From Cyrtodaria siliqua (taxonomy: Eukaryota > Mollusca > Bivalvia > Adapedonta > Hiatellidae): a stretch of 64,000 nucleotides of DNA. This document shows, piece by piece, positions 22,349-33,544 of the stretch. Below the pieces are notes generated by a model that worked only from the letters and a program-made list of their open reading frames with translations, made no database searches and was not told the DNA's origin. Location: contig JAWPHD010011467.1 of assembly GCA_037043455.1 (NCBI GenBank), positions 1 to 64,000 of the forward strand, in the 5' to 3' direction. Numbering within the stretch: position 1 is the stretch's first letter; every line of letters begins with the position of its first letter. A program made the position numbers and the translations under genes.

Positions 22349-23440
22349 AATAGGCACTACCTATGTAACGGGCAAAGCAATTTGATAGCATGTACACATT
22401 TTACCCATCTATAATTAACTATAAATTAGATCAGATCTTAAAGGGGTTGATGCACTATTTTCAAACAGGATTTATTTAAAAGGGCTCTGAAAAACTTGGA
22501 AAAAGCTGAAAGAATTATCAAAATGTCATGAAAAATAAAGGAGATGTGACCTATTGAAAATTTGCAAAAACATAAATGGAGGCGGCTATTTTTGAACGAT
22601 GACGTCATCGCGCCGTTTTACCATATATGGCATATTGACAAAATGTATTTTAAAGCAAGAAAACCACTGCAAATTGATTAAAAATAATTATACAGATGTA
22701 AAATGTATACATTTTAGTATTATTTTTCATTTGCCCTGATTTTCTTTGCTTTGAAAGACATTTTATCAATATGCCGTATATGGCAAAAAGGCTCAATGAC
22801 GTCATCGTTCAAAGATGGCCGCCTCCATTTATGTTTCTTTGCAAATTTTCAATAGGTCATATCTCCTTTATTTTTCATGGCATTTTGATAATTCTTTCAG
22901 CTTTTTTCATGTTTTTCAGAGCCCTTTAAAATAAACTATGTTTTTGACAATAGTACATCAACCCCTTTAATCTTAAAGTCAGGAAATAGTTATAGACAGA
23001 TCTTTACACAAATATGTAAATACATATATTTGTAAGGCCTAATAAAATAATACCCGTGTTTACTGCAACAATAGATAGTGGGTAGGAAGGTCAGCTTTTT
23101 GTTTTATTTTGTATCTGTAATAAGACTTTAAACTCGAGAAAAATAAGATACAGATAGATTTGAGTGCAGACTTTATTTGACCTTTTCTTTACACAGAAAA
23201 TATGCGCAAGCATTTTTGGTGCAGTTTTTGTGTGAGTCAGTGTATTTCAATTTTCGGGGGCTAACAAACTAAACAGTTTTCGGAAAAAATAGATTCGTTT
23301 TTATTCTCATAAAAGATGTCGGCAGCGTTTTAAAGGAGATGGTCCGATCACATGTTTATTTGTAATCCGAGCCTTCTCTGACCGAACCACTGTATATAAT
23401 CTGAAAGAATCTAGCAACATGTTTATTATTTATTCTATGT
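22349..23440 (+). mobile_element. Element Y, copy 2 (interrupted)
   Basis: Starts ATGAAATAGGCACTACCTAT and matches copy 1 (4661-5400) up to about 22437. It resumes after the inserted MITE at GGAAATAGTTATAGACAGAT, then GTGTTTACTGCAACA, GGTCAGCTTTTTG, AGATACAGATAGATTTGAGT and the AGCAACATG region. No coding frame. Confidence 0.8.
22438..22973. mobile_element. TTAA-flanked foldback MITE, copy 2
   Basis: Begins TTAAAGGGGTTGATGCACTA and ends GTACATCAACCCCTTTAA. Long inverted arms include GAATTATCAAAATGTCATGA against GGCATTTTGATAATTC, and ATAAATGGAGGCGGC against GCCGCCTCCATTTAT, with inner TGACGTCATCG dyads. It is the same structural type as 7001-7684, sharing the TTAAAGGG end and the AATTATCAAAAT block, but is clearly diverged. 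Its target is element Y, and copy 1 near 4770 shows the uninterrupted site. Confidence 0.88.
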
Positions 23441-23702
23441 CCAACGGAATGTAAGTGTATACATAAAATTGAAATATCAAGGTTCTATTTGTTGGCATAA
23501 ATACCCATCAAAATACCTAGGATGTTTTTTCTATGTTTAATGAATGAGACTAATAGGTAGTAGTAGGTAGGTAGGTAGTCGAGGCCGTTTAACCTTTTTT
23601 CGCAGCGGCCCGTACAAGGCCACTTCCCCACCCAAATTACTTTGAAAATCTTGCAGTTTTCCCCATTCTTTAAACTTAATTAATTCTGAAAATTTCATTC
23701 CC
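23441..23702. other. Spacer with GTAG microsatellite
   Basis: GTAGGTAGGTAGGTAG-type run near 23560-23582. No gene seen. Confidence 0.6.
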
Positions 23703-24337
23703 CAGTCATGGATCTTTCCAACATTTTAGGCCAAATGCCCCTTTCCAGACCAGGACTTTTATAACCTATTTAACAGGGCCGAAAATGTGGACCTCTTCCC
23801 AATTGCAAAACCTCTATTTTTCAATTTTGGGTAAAAAATTCCCAATTTAAAAAAAAAAAAATTTTTTTTTTTTGCTAATTAAGTGACATACATTACATAT
23901 TTTGTATGTTAAAAAAGCTCAGTTCTAAAACCTAATCAATATTTTACCTAAAACTACATTTTAATGAAATTTGCCCTTAAACATTTCCCAAAACAACGAA
24001 AATCACGCCAGTCATGGATCTTTCCCACATTTTAGGCCAAAATGCCCCTTTCCAGACCAGGACCTTTATAGCCTATATAACAGGGGCCGAAATTGGGCCT
24101 CTTCCCAATTGCAAAAACCTCTATTTTTCAATTTTGGGGTAAAAAATTCCCAATTTAAAAAAAAATAAATAAATATATATATATATATTTTTTCTTTTCT
24201 TTTTGCTAATTAAGTGACATACATTACATTTTTTGTATGTTAAAATAACTCAGTTCTAAAACCTAATCAATATTTTACCTAAAACTACATTTTAATGAAA
24301 TTTGCCCTTAAACATTTCCCAAAACAACGAAAATCAC
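23703..24337. repeat. 306-bp tandem duplication
   Basis: CAGTCATGGATCTTTCC starts units at 23703 and 24009. Both contain TTTAGGCCAA, CCCCTTTCCAGACCAGGAC, an A-rich/T-rich homopolymer junction, and TAATGAAATTTGCCCTTAAA. The copies differ mainly in homopolymer length. Non-coding. Confidence 0.92.
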
Positions 24338-25018
24338 GCTATTTTCTTCCCAATTTGTACAGTCTCGCGCTTCTTTTCCCCAAATTCAGCAGGCCTAGGC
24401 ATTTTCCCAATTTCCTTGAAAAAAAGCCTTGGACCTAGTAAAAGGCTCTGGTGGTGATGAGGAGGGGCACGTTTTTTTCATCTTTTAAACTGTTATTAGT
24501 GACATTTCTTTTTTGTTATCTGTTTAGTGTTATTGAGAATATTTAAATAATCTTTGTTTCCTGTTATTATCAATTCTTACTCCAGTCCCCATCCATTCCA
24601 TACACAATCATTCATTGTATCAAGTACTTTGCTCGTTATCTAGTCGATGCCTGTTTCATATTAAAACATTATTTTTACATTTTTAACTTGCTGTTAATGT
24701 AAACATATGTGTATTTGTCTAGCCTTTTCCTTATTTTATGTACGATCTCTTTACTGGAAACACATATTTTGTTCTATCATATACTAAAATAAACTCTTCT
24801 TACTAAAATAAACTCTTCTTAATCACAATTGCTGGTATCATGTTTTGTTATAAGGGGTCGAAACTCGACCCATTCCGTCTCAAAAATGTAAAAATTAAAA
24901 TTGCAGTAAACCTCACCTACTTGGAACCCATTTAAAATTCGATGGAGAACCCGGAAATCTCGCCGTGTTTTGAACCTGTCCTTTTTAAACAGTCAAGAGA
25001 TTAGTCTCCCTTTTTATA
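24338..25018. other. Spacer, no gene seen
   Basis: Includes a short direct repeat ACTAAAATAAACTCTTCTT near 24784-24820. No exon supported. Confidence 0.4.
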
Positions 25019-25480
25019 AGGTTACATTGCACCATTGCGTTTGTGCTTCCGTGGTGTATAGTCAAATAGTGCCTAATAAATAGCGTTTCCCTGCCTTACT
25101 AGTAATACAAAATGCATACTTTTGATTGCTTTTTGTTATTATTACCTATAATTGAGCCAAATGATGTATTGTAAACATTGATTAATGTTTGTTTGAGATA
25201 TTTAATTATAATTGACATAGACAGTAAAGCGAAAGTAGAAATGGGGTAAATCTATCTGTGACGTGTCAAAATAGAACGTGACGTCATTCAACAGATTGGC
25301 TTGTTCTTACATGATACATGACCCCTGTTTTTATTGCATTTTTGTGTTGGTGGACGCTCGATAGTTTGATTGATATGTGTTTTAAAATTTTCTACGGAGA
25401 AAAATGCGCATTTTTTATCTGTTGATATACATTCGACCTAGAAAAAACAAAGAAGGAAAATCAATGGTGCAATGTAACCT
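25019..25480. mobile_element. MITE with perfect 19-bp TIRs, copy 1
   Basis: 462 bp bounded by AGGTTACATTGCACCATTG and its exact reverse complement, with ATA on each side as a possible 3-bp target duplication. No transposase. A 3-bp duplication would suggest the PIF/Harbinger group (inference only). An older, reversed copy is at 14258-14702. Confidence 0.88.
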
Positions 25481-25984
25481 ATACGTACATTTGTTCTTTC
25501 TCGGTCCTGTATTGATCGAGATTTTGCGAATGTGAATTTTAGAAACGCTAACAAGAAATATGCAACAGAGCTGCGTTAATTTGTTTGTTTATTAAACGAA
25601 AACATTGCAAGGTCACTTAATTCGTATTTTCCGTAAAAATAGCGGAGAATAAGGCCTGTGACATGTAATAGTCGCACGTTGTAGAGAACGCTAACGCGCC
25701 GTGGAAACTTTCTTTACGACGTGTGAAACACGATCTATACCGATTACGACGTATGATCTACACCGATCACAGACGCTTCAAAATTGAAGGGGTTCAGAGT
25801 CCTAGAAATAATCAAAAACATATAGAAAACACCTGGGTACACGCAATCCTTCATAAAAATGTAAGCATTCATTAAAATTCATTATTTCTGTTAACAATGG
25901 AACGCCGGTAAGTTACTTTTGGCTTTCAACTGTTGATCACGTCTGCGTGACTTCACCGTGAGACAGGAAGCTGGTCAAAAATGA
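25481..25984. other. Spacer, no gene seen
   Basis: No repeat partner in the window. A direct ACGACGT/CGATCTATACCGAT-like phrase repeats twice near 25720-25765. No exon supported. Confidence 0.35.
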
Positions 25985-26080
25985 GACCGGAAGTTTCAAA
26001 ATGGCGTCGACCGCCATCTTGGAGACGACATTGAACTTGGACGCACTTCGAAAATGAAAATTAGTAGCGTTAGTTTAATA
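25985..26080 (+). promoter_or_regulatory. Promoter-like block with ETS and YY1-type motifs
   Basis: CCGGAAGT (ETS-type) near 25988 is followed by an inverted pair AAAATGGCG and CGCCATCTT (YY1-type cores) at about 25999-26021. An ATG at 26054 opens nine codons (M-K-I-S-S-V-S-L-I) up to a GTGAGT donor at 26081. This looks like a TATA-less promoter and the start of a signal-peptide exon. However, the donor is phase 0 and does not splice in frame to the exon at 29918, so a further exon would be needed. Many repeats in this DNA contain AAAATGGC, which weakens the case. Confidence 0.22.
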
Positions 26081-27212
26081 GTGAGTATTTAACATATTCA
26101 TTCCCATGCATACATGTATATACGTGTAACCTATAGTCGGGCTATAGTTTGCCCCTATTACTCATCGTTGTGGATGGTTTAATTTGCAGGACCGGTACGA
26201 TTTTTGACGTGATTTGCGGCACGATTCTAAAATGTAAAAAAATAATATTGTTTTTGTATAAGATGCAATGGATAAATAAAAGGAAAATAAAGGAAAATAG
26301 AACCTTATTGTTTCATTCTAATCACATGTGTATTATTAATTAATTAATTATAAATCAAACAAAGTAAAAAAAACGAAATATTCAATATCGACAAAAGTTA
26401 TGTATTGGCAAATATTCGTTGGTAATAACAATTTCGGGGCAAGTTAAAAAAAATCAGGGCAAGTGACTTTTCAGTCAGGGCAAGTGGACTTTTGATCTAC
26501 TTACTCCTCTGAAACTACTTGACAGATTTTTCATGAAACTTCACAGGAATGTTGCTTTTGTTGTCTAGTTGGTCCTAAGTAAAAATCAGGTCGGCCGGAA
26601 ATTCAAAATGTCAAAATGGCCGCAACAGCTAAAGATACATTTTTAAAAATACAAGTTCATGGCGACTACTAAAAAAAAAGGATTTTTAACCAACTATCTC
26701 AAACAATAACTTGCCACTTCCTACAACCCTTACTCATGAACTTCAGGTGCGGCCTCTTGCTCACTGGATAAGGACGCCTCGGCTTGAGAGATATATAACA
26801 TATAACAGGAATCATTACGCCAATAACAATCATAACAATGCATACAATCTTTAATCTTAACTACAGGAACAGCTCAAAACCATTTGCTTACTAAAGTTTT
26901 CGCCACTCAGTACGCAGTACTTTGATTATTATTGGGAAGTCCTCAGTTAAATCAGAAAGAAAACAAATAAGCATCTTTTAGGTCCATGAATGGTATTAAT
27001 AATAATTTTTTGGGGGCTATAAATAGAAAAATGCGAAAATATCAAAACCTTCCAAAAATTAGCAAATTTGGCTGATTTTGCCTCACGGGCTCATCAATTT
27101 GAAATAAATTCTTAAAAAGCCGATGAAGGTATGTACAATTTAGCATTAACTGATATGCAAGGCCATGATGAGTGCAGAAATGACCCTGATATGCTGATGA
27201 AAAATTGTTTAT
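26081..27212. other. Spacer, no gene seen
   Basis: Contains a block near 26435-26700 with three AGGGCAAGT-type phrases followed by GAAACTACTTGACAGATTTT and AAAATGGCCGC. This is typical of a dispersed molluscan repeat, but only one copy is in the window. The short frames here are not supported. Confidence 0.4.
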
Positions 27213-27354
27213 ATAGAGAATATTATGTCAATGCCTTTTACTATCAAGTTTATTAGGCGACGCTTAGAAAACGAAGAATGGCGAGGCTCTTCTTCGTGAG
27301 GCTCTGCCGAGCCTAATAAACTTGATAGTAAAAGGCACTGACATAATATTCTAT
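27213..27354. repeat. Hairpin with ~45-bp arms and a structured loop
   Basis: The left arm 27213-27258 and right arm 27311-27354 are almost exact reverse complements, including TGCCTTTTACTATCAAGTTT / AAACTTGATAGTAAAAGGCA. The ~52-nt loop holds a second stem ACGAAGAA / TTCTTCGT. No open frame. It could be a small foldback element or a source of double-stranded RNA. Confidence 0.88.
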
Positions 27355-27811
27355 TTATCATGTGGATTATCCATATTTTTTGTATGAATTACTATTATTA
27401 CTTACTTCTCAGAATGTTTCGCTTATCGAGGACGCCGCCATGTTGTTGTTTTTTTACGTCAGGCAACGACGTCATATAACGTTACGTACAATAAACGCCG
27501 AGGGATTCCGCATTGATTTTCTTTATTGGTCAGTGCCTAATAAAGCAAAATTTATTATGTCACCCCTTTATTAGGCAGAATTAGGCATATCTGCATGATA
27601 CAGTTATTTATTGACATTTGAAATATTGGTAAAATTGCATTTTAAGCTTGTTTTGAGAGAGGAGGATATGGTGGAGGGGGTGGGGATGGGGGGCGGATAA
27701 TATTAAAGAAATGAGACAGTGTAAAGAAAATGTTTGTTGGTACTTTTATTTAGAATGATCCAATGATGGTGTGAATTGTTTTTGCACAAGGATTCAGGCT
27801 AATCTTATCTT
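27355..27811. other. Spacer, no gene seen
   Basis: Two more ATTAGGC phrases near 27536-27590 relate it to the hairpin. A frame at 27362-27574 follows an acceptor-like CTTACTTCTCAG but has no donor or match to the gene, so it is not annotated as an exon. Confidence 0.35.
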
Positions 27812-28095
27812 AGATATATATCTAAGGGAGTGCGTTTTCAATTCCCGAGACGTGAACCCACCTGGAGTCGATCCCGGGACTTCTGTATGGAGTGGCAAGT
27901 ATGCTAGCCACTCGGTCATCGCACCTTTTTACCGCCACAGGCAGACTGACTAAAAGATGTTTAGGCCCCAAGATTTTACTCACAGGGGTAAGAACATCCT
28001 CCGTCCCCAGCTGCCAATAATTTGAAATGCGTGTGGGGGTGGGGGAAGTATCTGGTTTGAATACAAAAACATTTTTTACCCTATGTTGTATGTTT
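27812..28095 (-). mobile_element. SINE with tRNA-like head, family 1, copy 2
   Basis: Collinear with 8840-9200: TCTAAGGGAGTGCGTTTTCA, a diverged B box (TCGATCCCGGGAC), GCCACTCGGTCATCGCACC, ACTAAAAGATGTTTAGGCCC and ACCCTATGTTGTATG. It precedes element X here as well. Confidence 0.78.
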
Positions 28096-28344
28096 TAGTC
28101 ATCAATTCAATGTAATAGAGGGCCCTATTGTTTGGGGCGCTTGTTTCAGCCAAAGGTTTTTATGGACCTTTCAGACAAAATTCAACTTTATAATTAATAA
28201 ATTATATATCAATGAAACAGATGTTTTTAGTGATAAATGAAAATGAATTACTTTTCAGAATCGGAAAAAACATCATGTGCGAAAGTTGTTTTTGACAATT
28301 ATGCTGCAACAAAAACTAGGGTGTTTTTTACTTACTTAGATTTT

Positions 28345-29901
28345 TCGGTTGAATTTGCAATCCGGCGCTCGTACCACTGTTGGTGCTTCACTTGTTTTTT
28401 AAGTTTAACAAAGTTTGAGTTTGCCACTCCACCTATATAAATGAAACGTGCCTATGCCAGTGTAACTTTAACTAGGAGTCCGAGGCTGTGCCGGTTATCC
28501 GGTTGGGTCTGCAGTTACGAGAGTGGTTCAGGTTAAAAGATGATGAAAAAACAGTTTGGAAACTTTACCTTTCTTCTTTCTTCACTCGATCTATGCTTCG
28601 CTCTGTCCTATCATTTCACTATTATTATTTTTTCTTATTGTCAAATACGTCACTCAGTTGCTTAACAAGTAGATGTAGAAAGTATCTTGAACACAGCTAG
28701 TACTAAACATCGATAACGGTGAATCAAATCAATTTCTTTTCTACATAGCATGTGATGAATTGTGGTGCTTTTTCAGAATATACTGATAAAAAACGTCGGA
28801 CCCCGTGCCCCCCACCCCAGACACACTCCACTAAATTTGATTTAACTACTGAAATGTTTTAAAAACGTTCTGAAAATGGACCACCATTCATCAAAGGGAA
28901 ACACAAAATTATTATGTTTTGAAAACACTATACTTTTCTCAAACATACATCATCATTATGATAAAACAATACTTATAAATCATTTTAACAAACGTATATT
29001 CGGGGAAAAAAAGAAGCTTAAATCATATATATATATAAAGGGAGAGAATTTGAACTCACTACGGCAACTTTCGAAATTGGGATCTCGTAAGAGATTCACG
29101 TTCACAAGGCAGAAATAGCAGAATTATATATAGGGATAAATATTTGTGAACTACCAAGGACAGACAACCTTCGGACGAACTACGGCAGGGCGCCTAGCTA
29201 TGACAAGATACACAGAAATCAAACGTATGAATTCACTCCTTAATAAAGGTAGCTGCAACACACGTTGATGAACTGTATCTCTACATCATAACACACTCGT
29301 CTAATTAACATATAGACGCATACATACATACATACATACAATTATAGCTCATATGAGTGGGCCACATTTAAGCATTTAACCACACACAGCTATATTGAGA
29401 CAGTGACAATGAAAGGTGCCGGATCTTATCTTGGGGATACTGTGAATTCAGTAAATATAATAAAGGGAGAGAATTTGAACTCACTACGGCAACTTTCGAA
29501 ATTGGGATCTCGTATACTTTTTTTGTAATTGCATAATGTTAAAACATTGGTAGGGATCCGTAAGGAAGCTGGGTACTGTTGTTTGAAAAGAAAGTTTACG
29601 CATCACGGTTTATGTATATAACAGATATAACAAATAGAAAGTCCGACCGATTAGTTCAATTAGCTAAATTGGTAGTGTATCGGAAAGGTAATGTCGGAAG
29701 AACGAAAAGGTCCCAGGGTTGAGTTGTCTAGCCTTTAATGGCGGTTGATCCAGACATTGTAGATCTCTCTGGGGACGAACTGAAATGTGTTGGGGTGGGG
29801 GTAGTAAGTCACGATTCATAAAACACTTACAGGTAGGCTTCACATACCTCACAATCAGACATGAACTGTGCTAGCCCTATAGGTTTAATCTATTTCATAT
29901 T
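28345..29901 (+). mobile_element. Element X, copy C
   Basis: From CAATCCGGCGCTCG and TGTTGGTGCTTCACTTG, through TAGTACTAAACATCGATAAC and AAAATGGACCACCATTCATC, to the right end GGTTTAATCTATTTCATATT. It has no SINE at the position occupied in copies B and D and a single CTATAGG. It carries its own insert at 29035-29514. Its last base lies 16 bp before the start of the exon at 29918, so the element end forms part of the 3' splice region. Confidence 0.82.
29035..29514. repeat. Insertion bounded by 55-bp direct repeats
   Basis: ATAAAGGGAGAGAATTTGAA, then CTCACTACGGCAACTTTCG and AAATTGGGATCTCGTA, occur at 29035-29089 and exactly again at 29460-29514. They frame about 370 bp that interrupt copy C of element X. 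No TIRs and no coding frame. Either a small element with terminal direct repeats or a local duplication. Confidence 0.75.
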
Positions 29902-29917
29902 ATGTTTTATGTTGTAG

Positions 29918-30080
29918 ACCTGTTGGATCCCGTTTTTGTATCTTTTATTTACGGATGTGATACTGCAAATGAAAGTGGAAATCTCTACAAATGTTTAAAG
30001 AAGTGGCGACTTGTTGCCGATGCTGGCGATCGTCCATCAGCATTTCTCACGGATATCACACTAAGCGAGGAAGTGTGTTT
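29918..30080 (+). CDS. Exon a of a cysteine-rich, probably secreted protein
   Basis: Bounded by acceptor TTATGTTGTAG and a perfect donor GTAAGTAA. It has 163 bp, entering with two bases of a split codon and leaving with TT. It reads a hydrophobic stretch (PVFVSFIYG), then a first cysteine in GCDTANESG, a second in LYKCLKKW, and a third in SEEVC. The leaving phase matches the exon at 45868, and the combined frame stays open. The hydrophobic stretch could be the end of a signal peptide, placing the product outside the cell. Cysteine spacing (C-x11-C, then a long gap to the next) loosely resembles T20D4.11-like/DUF19 domains, but I do not recognise the protein. Evidence is splice sites, phase agreement and composition, not homology. 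The upstream end of the gene is uncertain. Confidence 0.7.
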
Positions 30081-31375
30081 GTAAGTAATGTTTTATTATC
30101 ATTCAGGGCTGTAGGTGAGTATCAGGTGAGTATATGAGTATTTTACTCATACCTTTTTAAATTTTGAGTATCATTACTCATACACGTACTACCAATACTC
30201 TAAACTTTTCAAAATCGTGAGTATTATATTTGTATGTTTTGTCCTGTGGAACAGTTTATTCCATATTTGCGTGATGAAAATTGTTCTAAGCATAGGTCTA
30301 ATATTAAGAACGAAGGCCAAACAGTGGTTCGTTTTACGTAACATTCATTTAATCAGAATGGTTGTTTCTTTTAAAATGTATTTAATTGATTCACATCCAT
30401 TTTTGGAAACAAACGCACCACAAAATAAATCCCTTTAAAAGTTAGAATTTGAGGCTTTTTGGACAAAATATGTTATAATCCATATAACGAGTCAACATTT
30501 AACAATGTTTGCGTGCATTTCTGGATTTAGTGCATTCCACATTATTGGTTTTATGAAATGCACGTTCCGGTTTTCTTCAGTAATATGGCACGAAGAAATC
30601 TTTTTCTCAAAAACATTCATGGCACAATAATGTCAGACGTCAAACAATAAAAAGGCCAGTAAAACCAAAGGGAATTTATTCCGAGATAGATTGAAGCAGC
30701 TTGACATGTTGTGGAACAGTTTCCTTTTGATGATTATCCATAGCAATCAATGTTAAATGACACAGTAAATAACTGCGTAACTGCTTTTCATAAAAGCCTA
30801 CCAATAAATGTGAGACAAGTTAGGTATCAAGATTCAATACTTGAAAAAAAGAAAATATTGGTTCTGCAGTTTTTATTCCAAATGGATTGCGAATAATCCA
30901 ACAGCATAAACATATGGAGTTAATAGTGCGTTTTCATTGACCGTCAGTATATTTAAAAATGTTTTTACTCTGAACGTGTTCCTTGTTACTCATTCATTTT
31001 CATGATTAAATACTCATTTCAGTCAAAACTTATCTACAGCTTTATATCATATTCCTCGATACCATGTTCATAATAGAATACATAAATAAATGAATGAATG
31101 AATGAATGAACGAACGAACGAACGAACGAATGGTGTTTTAGGGCACGTCGACACAAATAGGTAATATTGTTCGAGGAGGTCCCTGTTTCGGTGACCTTAA
31201 ATATAACGAGCGGCTTCCGTATTAAATAAATCAAGTAATTAATATATTTTCATGTCTTGCTTTTACATCAATTCAGTCCCTTTTATGTTGTAAAAACACA
31301 TTCCAAAAATGCTGTATTTACCGATATCTGCCATGTTTGAATGCAGTAGTTGTGTACACAAAAACTGATGATGTG
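30081..31375. other. Intron, unique part
   Basis: AT-rich. Begins with several GAGTATTTTACTCAT-like phrases near 30120-30230 that form small dyads. The frame at 30217-30438 starts with a hydrophobic run but overlaps intron sequence and has no further support. No gene seen. Confidence 0.5.
31086..31131. repeat. Tetranucleotide microsatellite
   Basis: AATG repeats switch to AACG repeats (GAATGAATGAATGAATGAAC, then GAACGAACGAACG). Confidence 0.95.
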
Positions 31376-33450
31376 TACCTGATTCGGTGACTTTCTAATG
31401 TACAGGGTTAGCAAACTGTTTTCACCAATATAAACTTTTGAAACATTTGGTAACGATAAAATTAACACATGTACAGTATTTATTTGCCCACATTAAGGCA
31501 CATTATTCTTTTTTATGGCAACGACAAATTAATTCCCTGCCTCCTTATCATCCTTTATTGATACTGTTAATTAAATGAGTCCAGTGCCCACATGCGTCCA
31601 TCTTACGTTGAGCCCATTTAGTGAAAACCAGAGATATGCATTTTTTTTCAACTATTCTGGTTGAAACTTGTTGCAAACTCAACATTTTTCATCATCAGAT
31701 GTGTCCCTTTCAATTGCATTGTCATACAGCTAACAATGGGGCCCAGATGGTCCTGGTCTGTTATTGCTACAATTTTGCCTATAACATATAAGCGGGTGCA
31801 TTCTTTTGAGCACACCCTGTAGTAAAACAGTTGACCGTGACACAGTCTACTCGTCGGGGGCCACTTTCCGTCACTTATGTAAACATAAACTAATTTTTCA
31901 GACAAATCTATGTATCCTGACAATTTTTACTCTATTTTCTATTTACCTCTTCCTGGAAATTTGATACCAAAGAATTTTGTTTTATATAAATTATCGAAGT
32001 GGCACGTGACCTGTTTATAAATAGACTAAAACTGAGAAATCATTTTGTTTACAAGCCCAGTTTCCGTCATGTATTTTATCGAGTGATAGATTCAACTAGG
32101 TCAAGATACAGTAAACTTTTATGAATTAGAAACTTGTTTGCAAGTCTATTCAACAATTTCATAGTAAAAATGGTATGTTTGCATTGTTCCACCAGTCACC
32201 TCGATCGTTATAACAATGCGCCCTGGAATCGTCAATGTAAAACAATTTTACACTTTAAAAATGGGTAACTCTATGTAAATCAAACAGATACAGGTTGTAC
32301 GAGTTGCTTCTCTTTGGTTAAACTATATAATCAGGGTATACTTTAAGTGCGTCCAATGAAGAGTGATAAAAATATGACGTCATTACAATGTTATTTTTTT
32401 AAGGTTTACCATCACCAATTACATGTAAACCTCCGAGGTGTGGTAAAAATATGACGTCATTACAATGTTATTTTTTTAAGGTTTACCATCACCAATTACA
32501 TGTAAACCTCCGAGGTGTAGTCGAATGTAGTTCCTATAATAAAAAGTAATCCCTCCTTTTTCGATGGAAATGGGCATTATAAGTAGGGGAAAACTGGCCA
32601 TTTCTATTCGATTTTGTGGTTATATGTATAAGAAGCGTAGTAATAGGTTTTACTGGATCACTGATGAACATTTTCGAAATTTCGACTCTTTGCTTACACT
32701 TTGTGAGCAATGAAAACAGTCGATCAATAAAAACAGCTGTACCCTTGACCTGTTTAGTAAACAAACAAGAACTTTCTTACATGTCTTGTGACCCCACGTT
32801 TTCTGGTGATTTTTCAAGTGGAAAAATAGTTTTCTATATGAACATTACACTGCTGCATTATCCATACTTGAGTTGAATTTGCAGCAAATCATTAATATGT
32901 GACACTTTAACATTGGTGTCTATGGGGAAAATAATTGGTGCTTTCATACCTTAATAGTTTATTATGCGGCAGTATGCGCGCGCATCCCCAACCCCATATA
33001 AGGAAGTAAACAAAATTTTCGGAGAAATCCCTTTCGGTTTTGTTCCGCTTATTTACTTTTTGGTTGTTTTCCTGTTTCCAATCTTCAGTTATAAACGTCT
33101 GACAATAAGTGACATCGCGTAAGTAATTTGCAGTGTAAAAACGTTTTTTAAATGAGAATGACGGAAACTGGGCTTGGACGGAAACTGGCGTCTGACGAGT
33201 ATATTATATGACATGTTTGAGCAGAAGAGGAAAGTTTTATAGACTAAATTAATGAAAGGTATGAAAATGTAATAAGAAATAATGGCCATATTTCCTACCA
33301 ATTCATAAAATAAGCTTTTAATAACCCGTTTGAAGTTCATTTTTTGGTTCAAAGTGACAGACGTAATGTTTCAATGTTTACACAAAATACCGCAAAACTG
33401 ATGAAGTCTGACTTCGACTTCCGATAAAAAAAAAGTCACCGAAACAGGTA
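31376..33450. mobile_element. Possible ~2.1-kb element with 20-bp inverted ends
   Basis: GTACCTGATTCGGTGACTTT at 31376-31395 matches, with one mismatch, the reverse complement of 33431-33450. A related CCTGTTTCGGTGACC lies at 31182. Interior phrases such as TTTCCGTCA recur. Three minus-strand frames (31648-31923, 32534-32764, 33089-33352) have no recognisable domain. No clear target duplication, so this could be chance or a decayed DNA transposon. Confidence 0.3.
32368..32519. repeat. 76-bp perfect tandem duplication
   Basis: The unit AAAAATATGACGTCATTACA...CTCCGAGGTGTG occurs twice, at 32368 and 32444, nearly without change. It contains the TGACGTCA dyad. Confidence 0.92.
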
Positions 33451-33544
33451 CGAGGAAAACTATTTATAAATAAGTGATGATCGAGTAAAGATATTTACTA
33501 TGTCCATGAATATCAACAAATACACGGTAAATACGAACATATTA

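Noticed and set aside
27362..27574. Possible exon after an acceptor-like CTTACTTCTCAG
   Set aside because: No consensus donor follows, the peptide has no recognisable feature, and the region shares words with the neighbouring hairpin repeat.
31648..31923. 91-residue minus-strand frame as a host gene
   Set aside because: No recognisable domain, no splice sites that extend it, and it lies within a possible decayed element.
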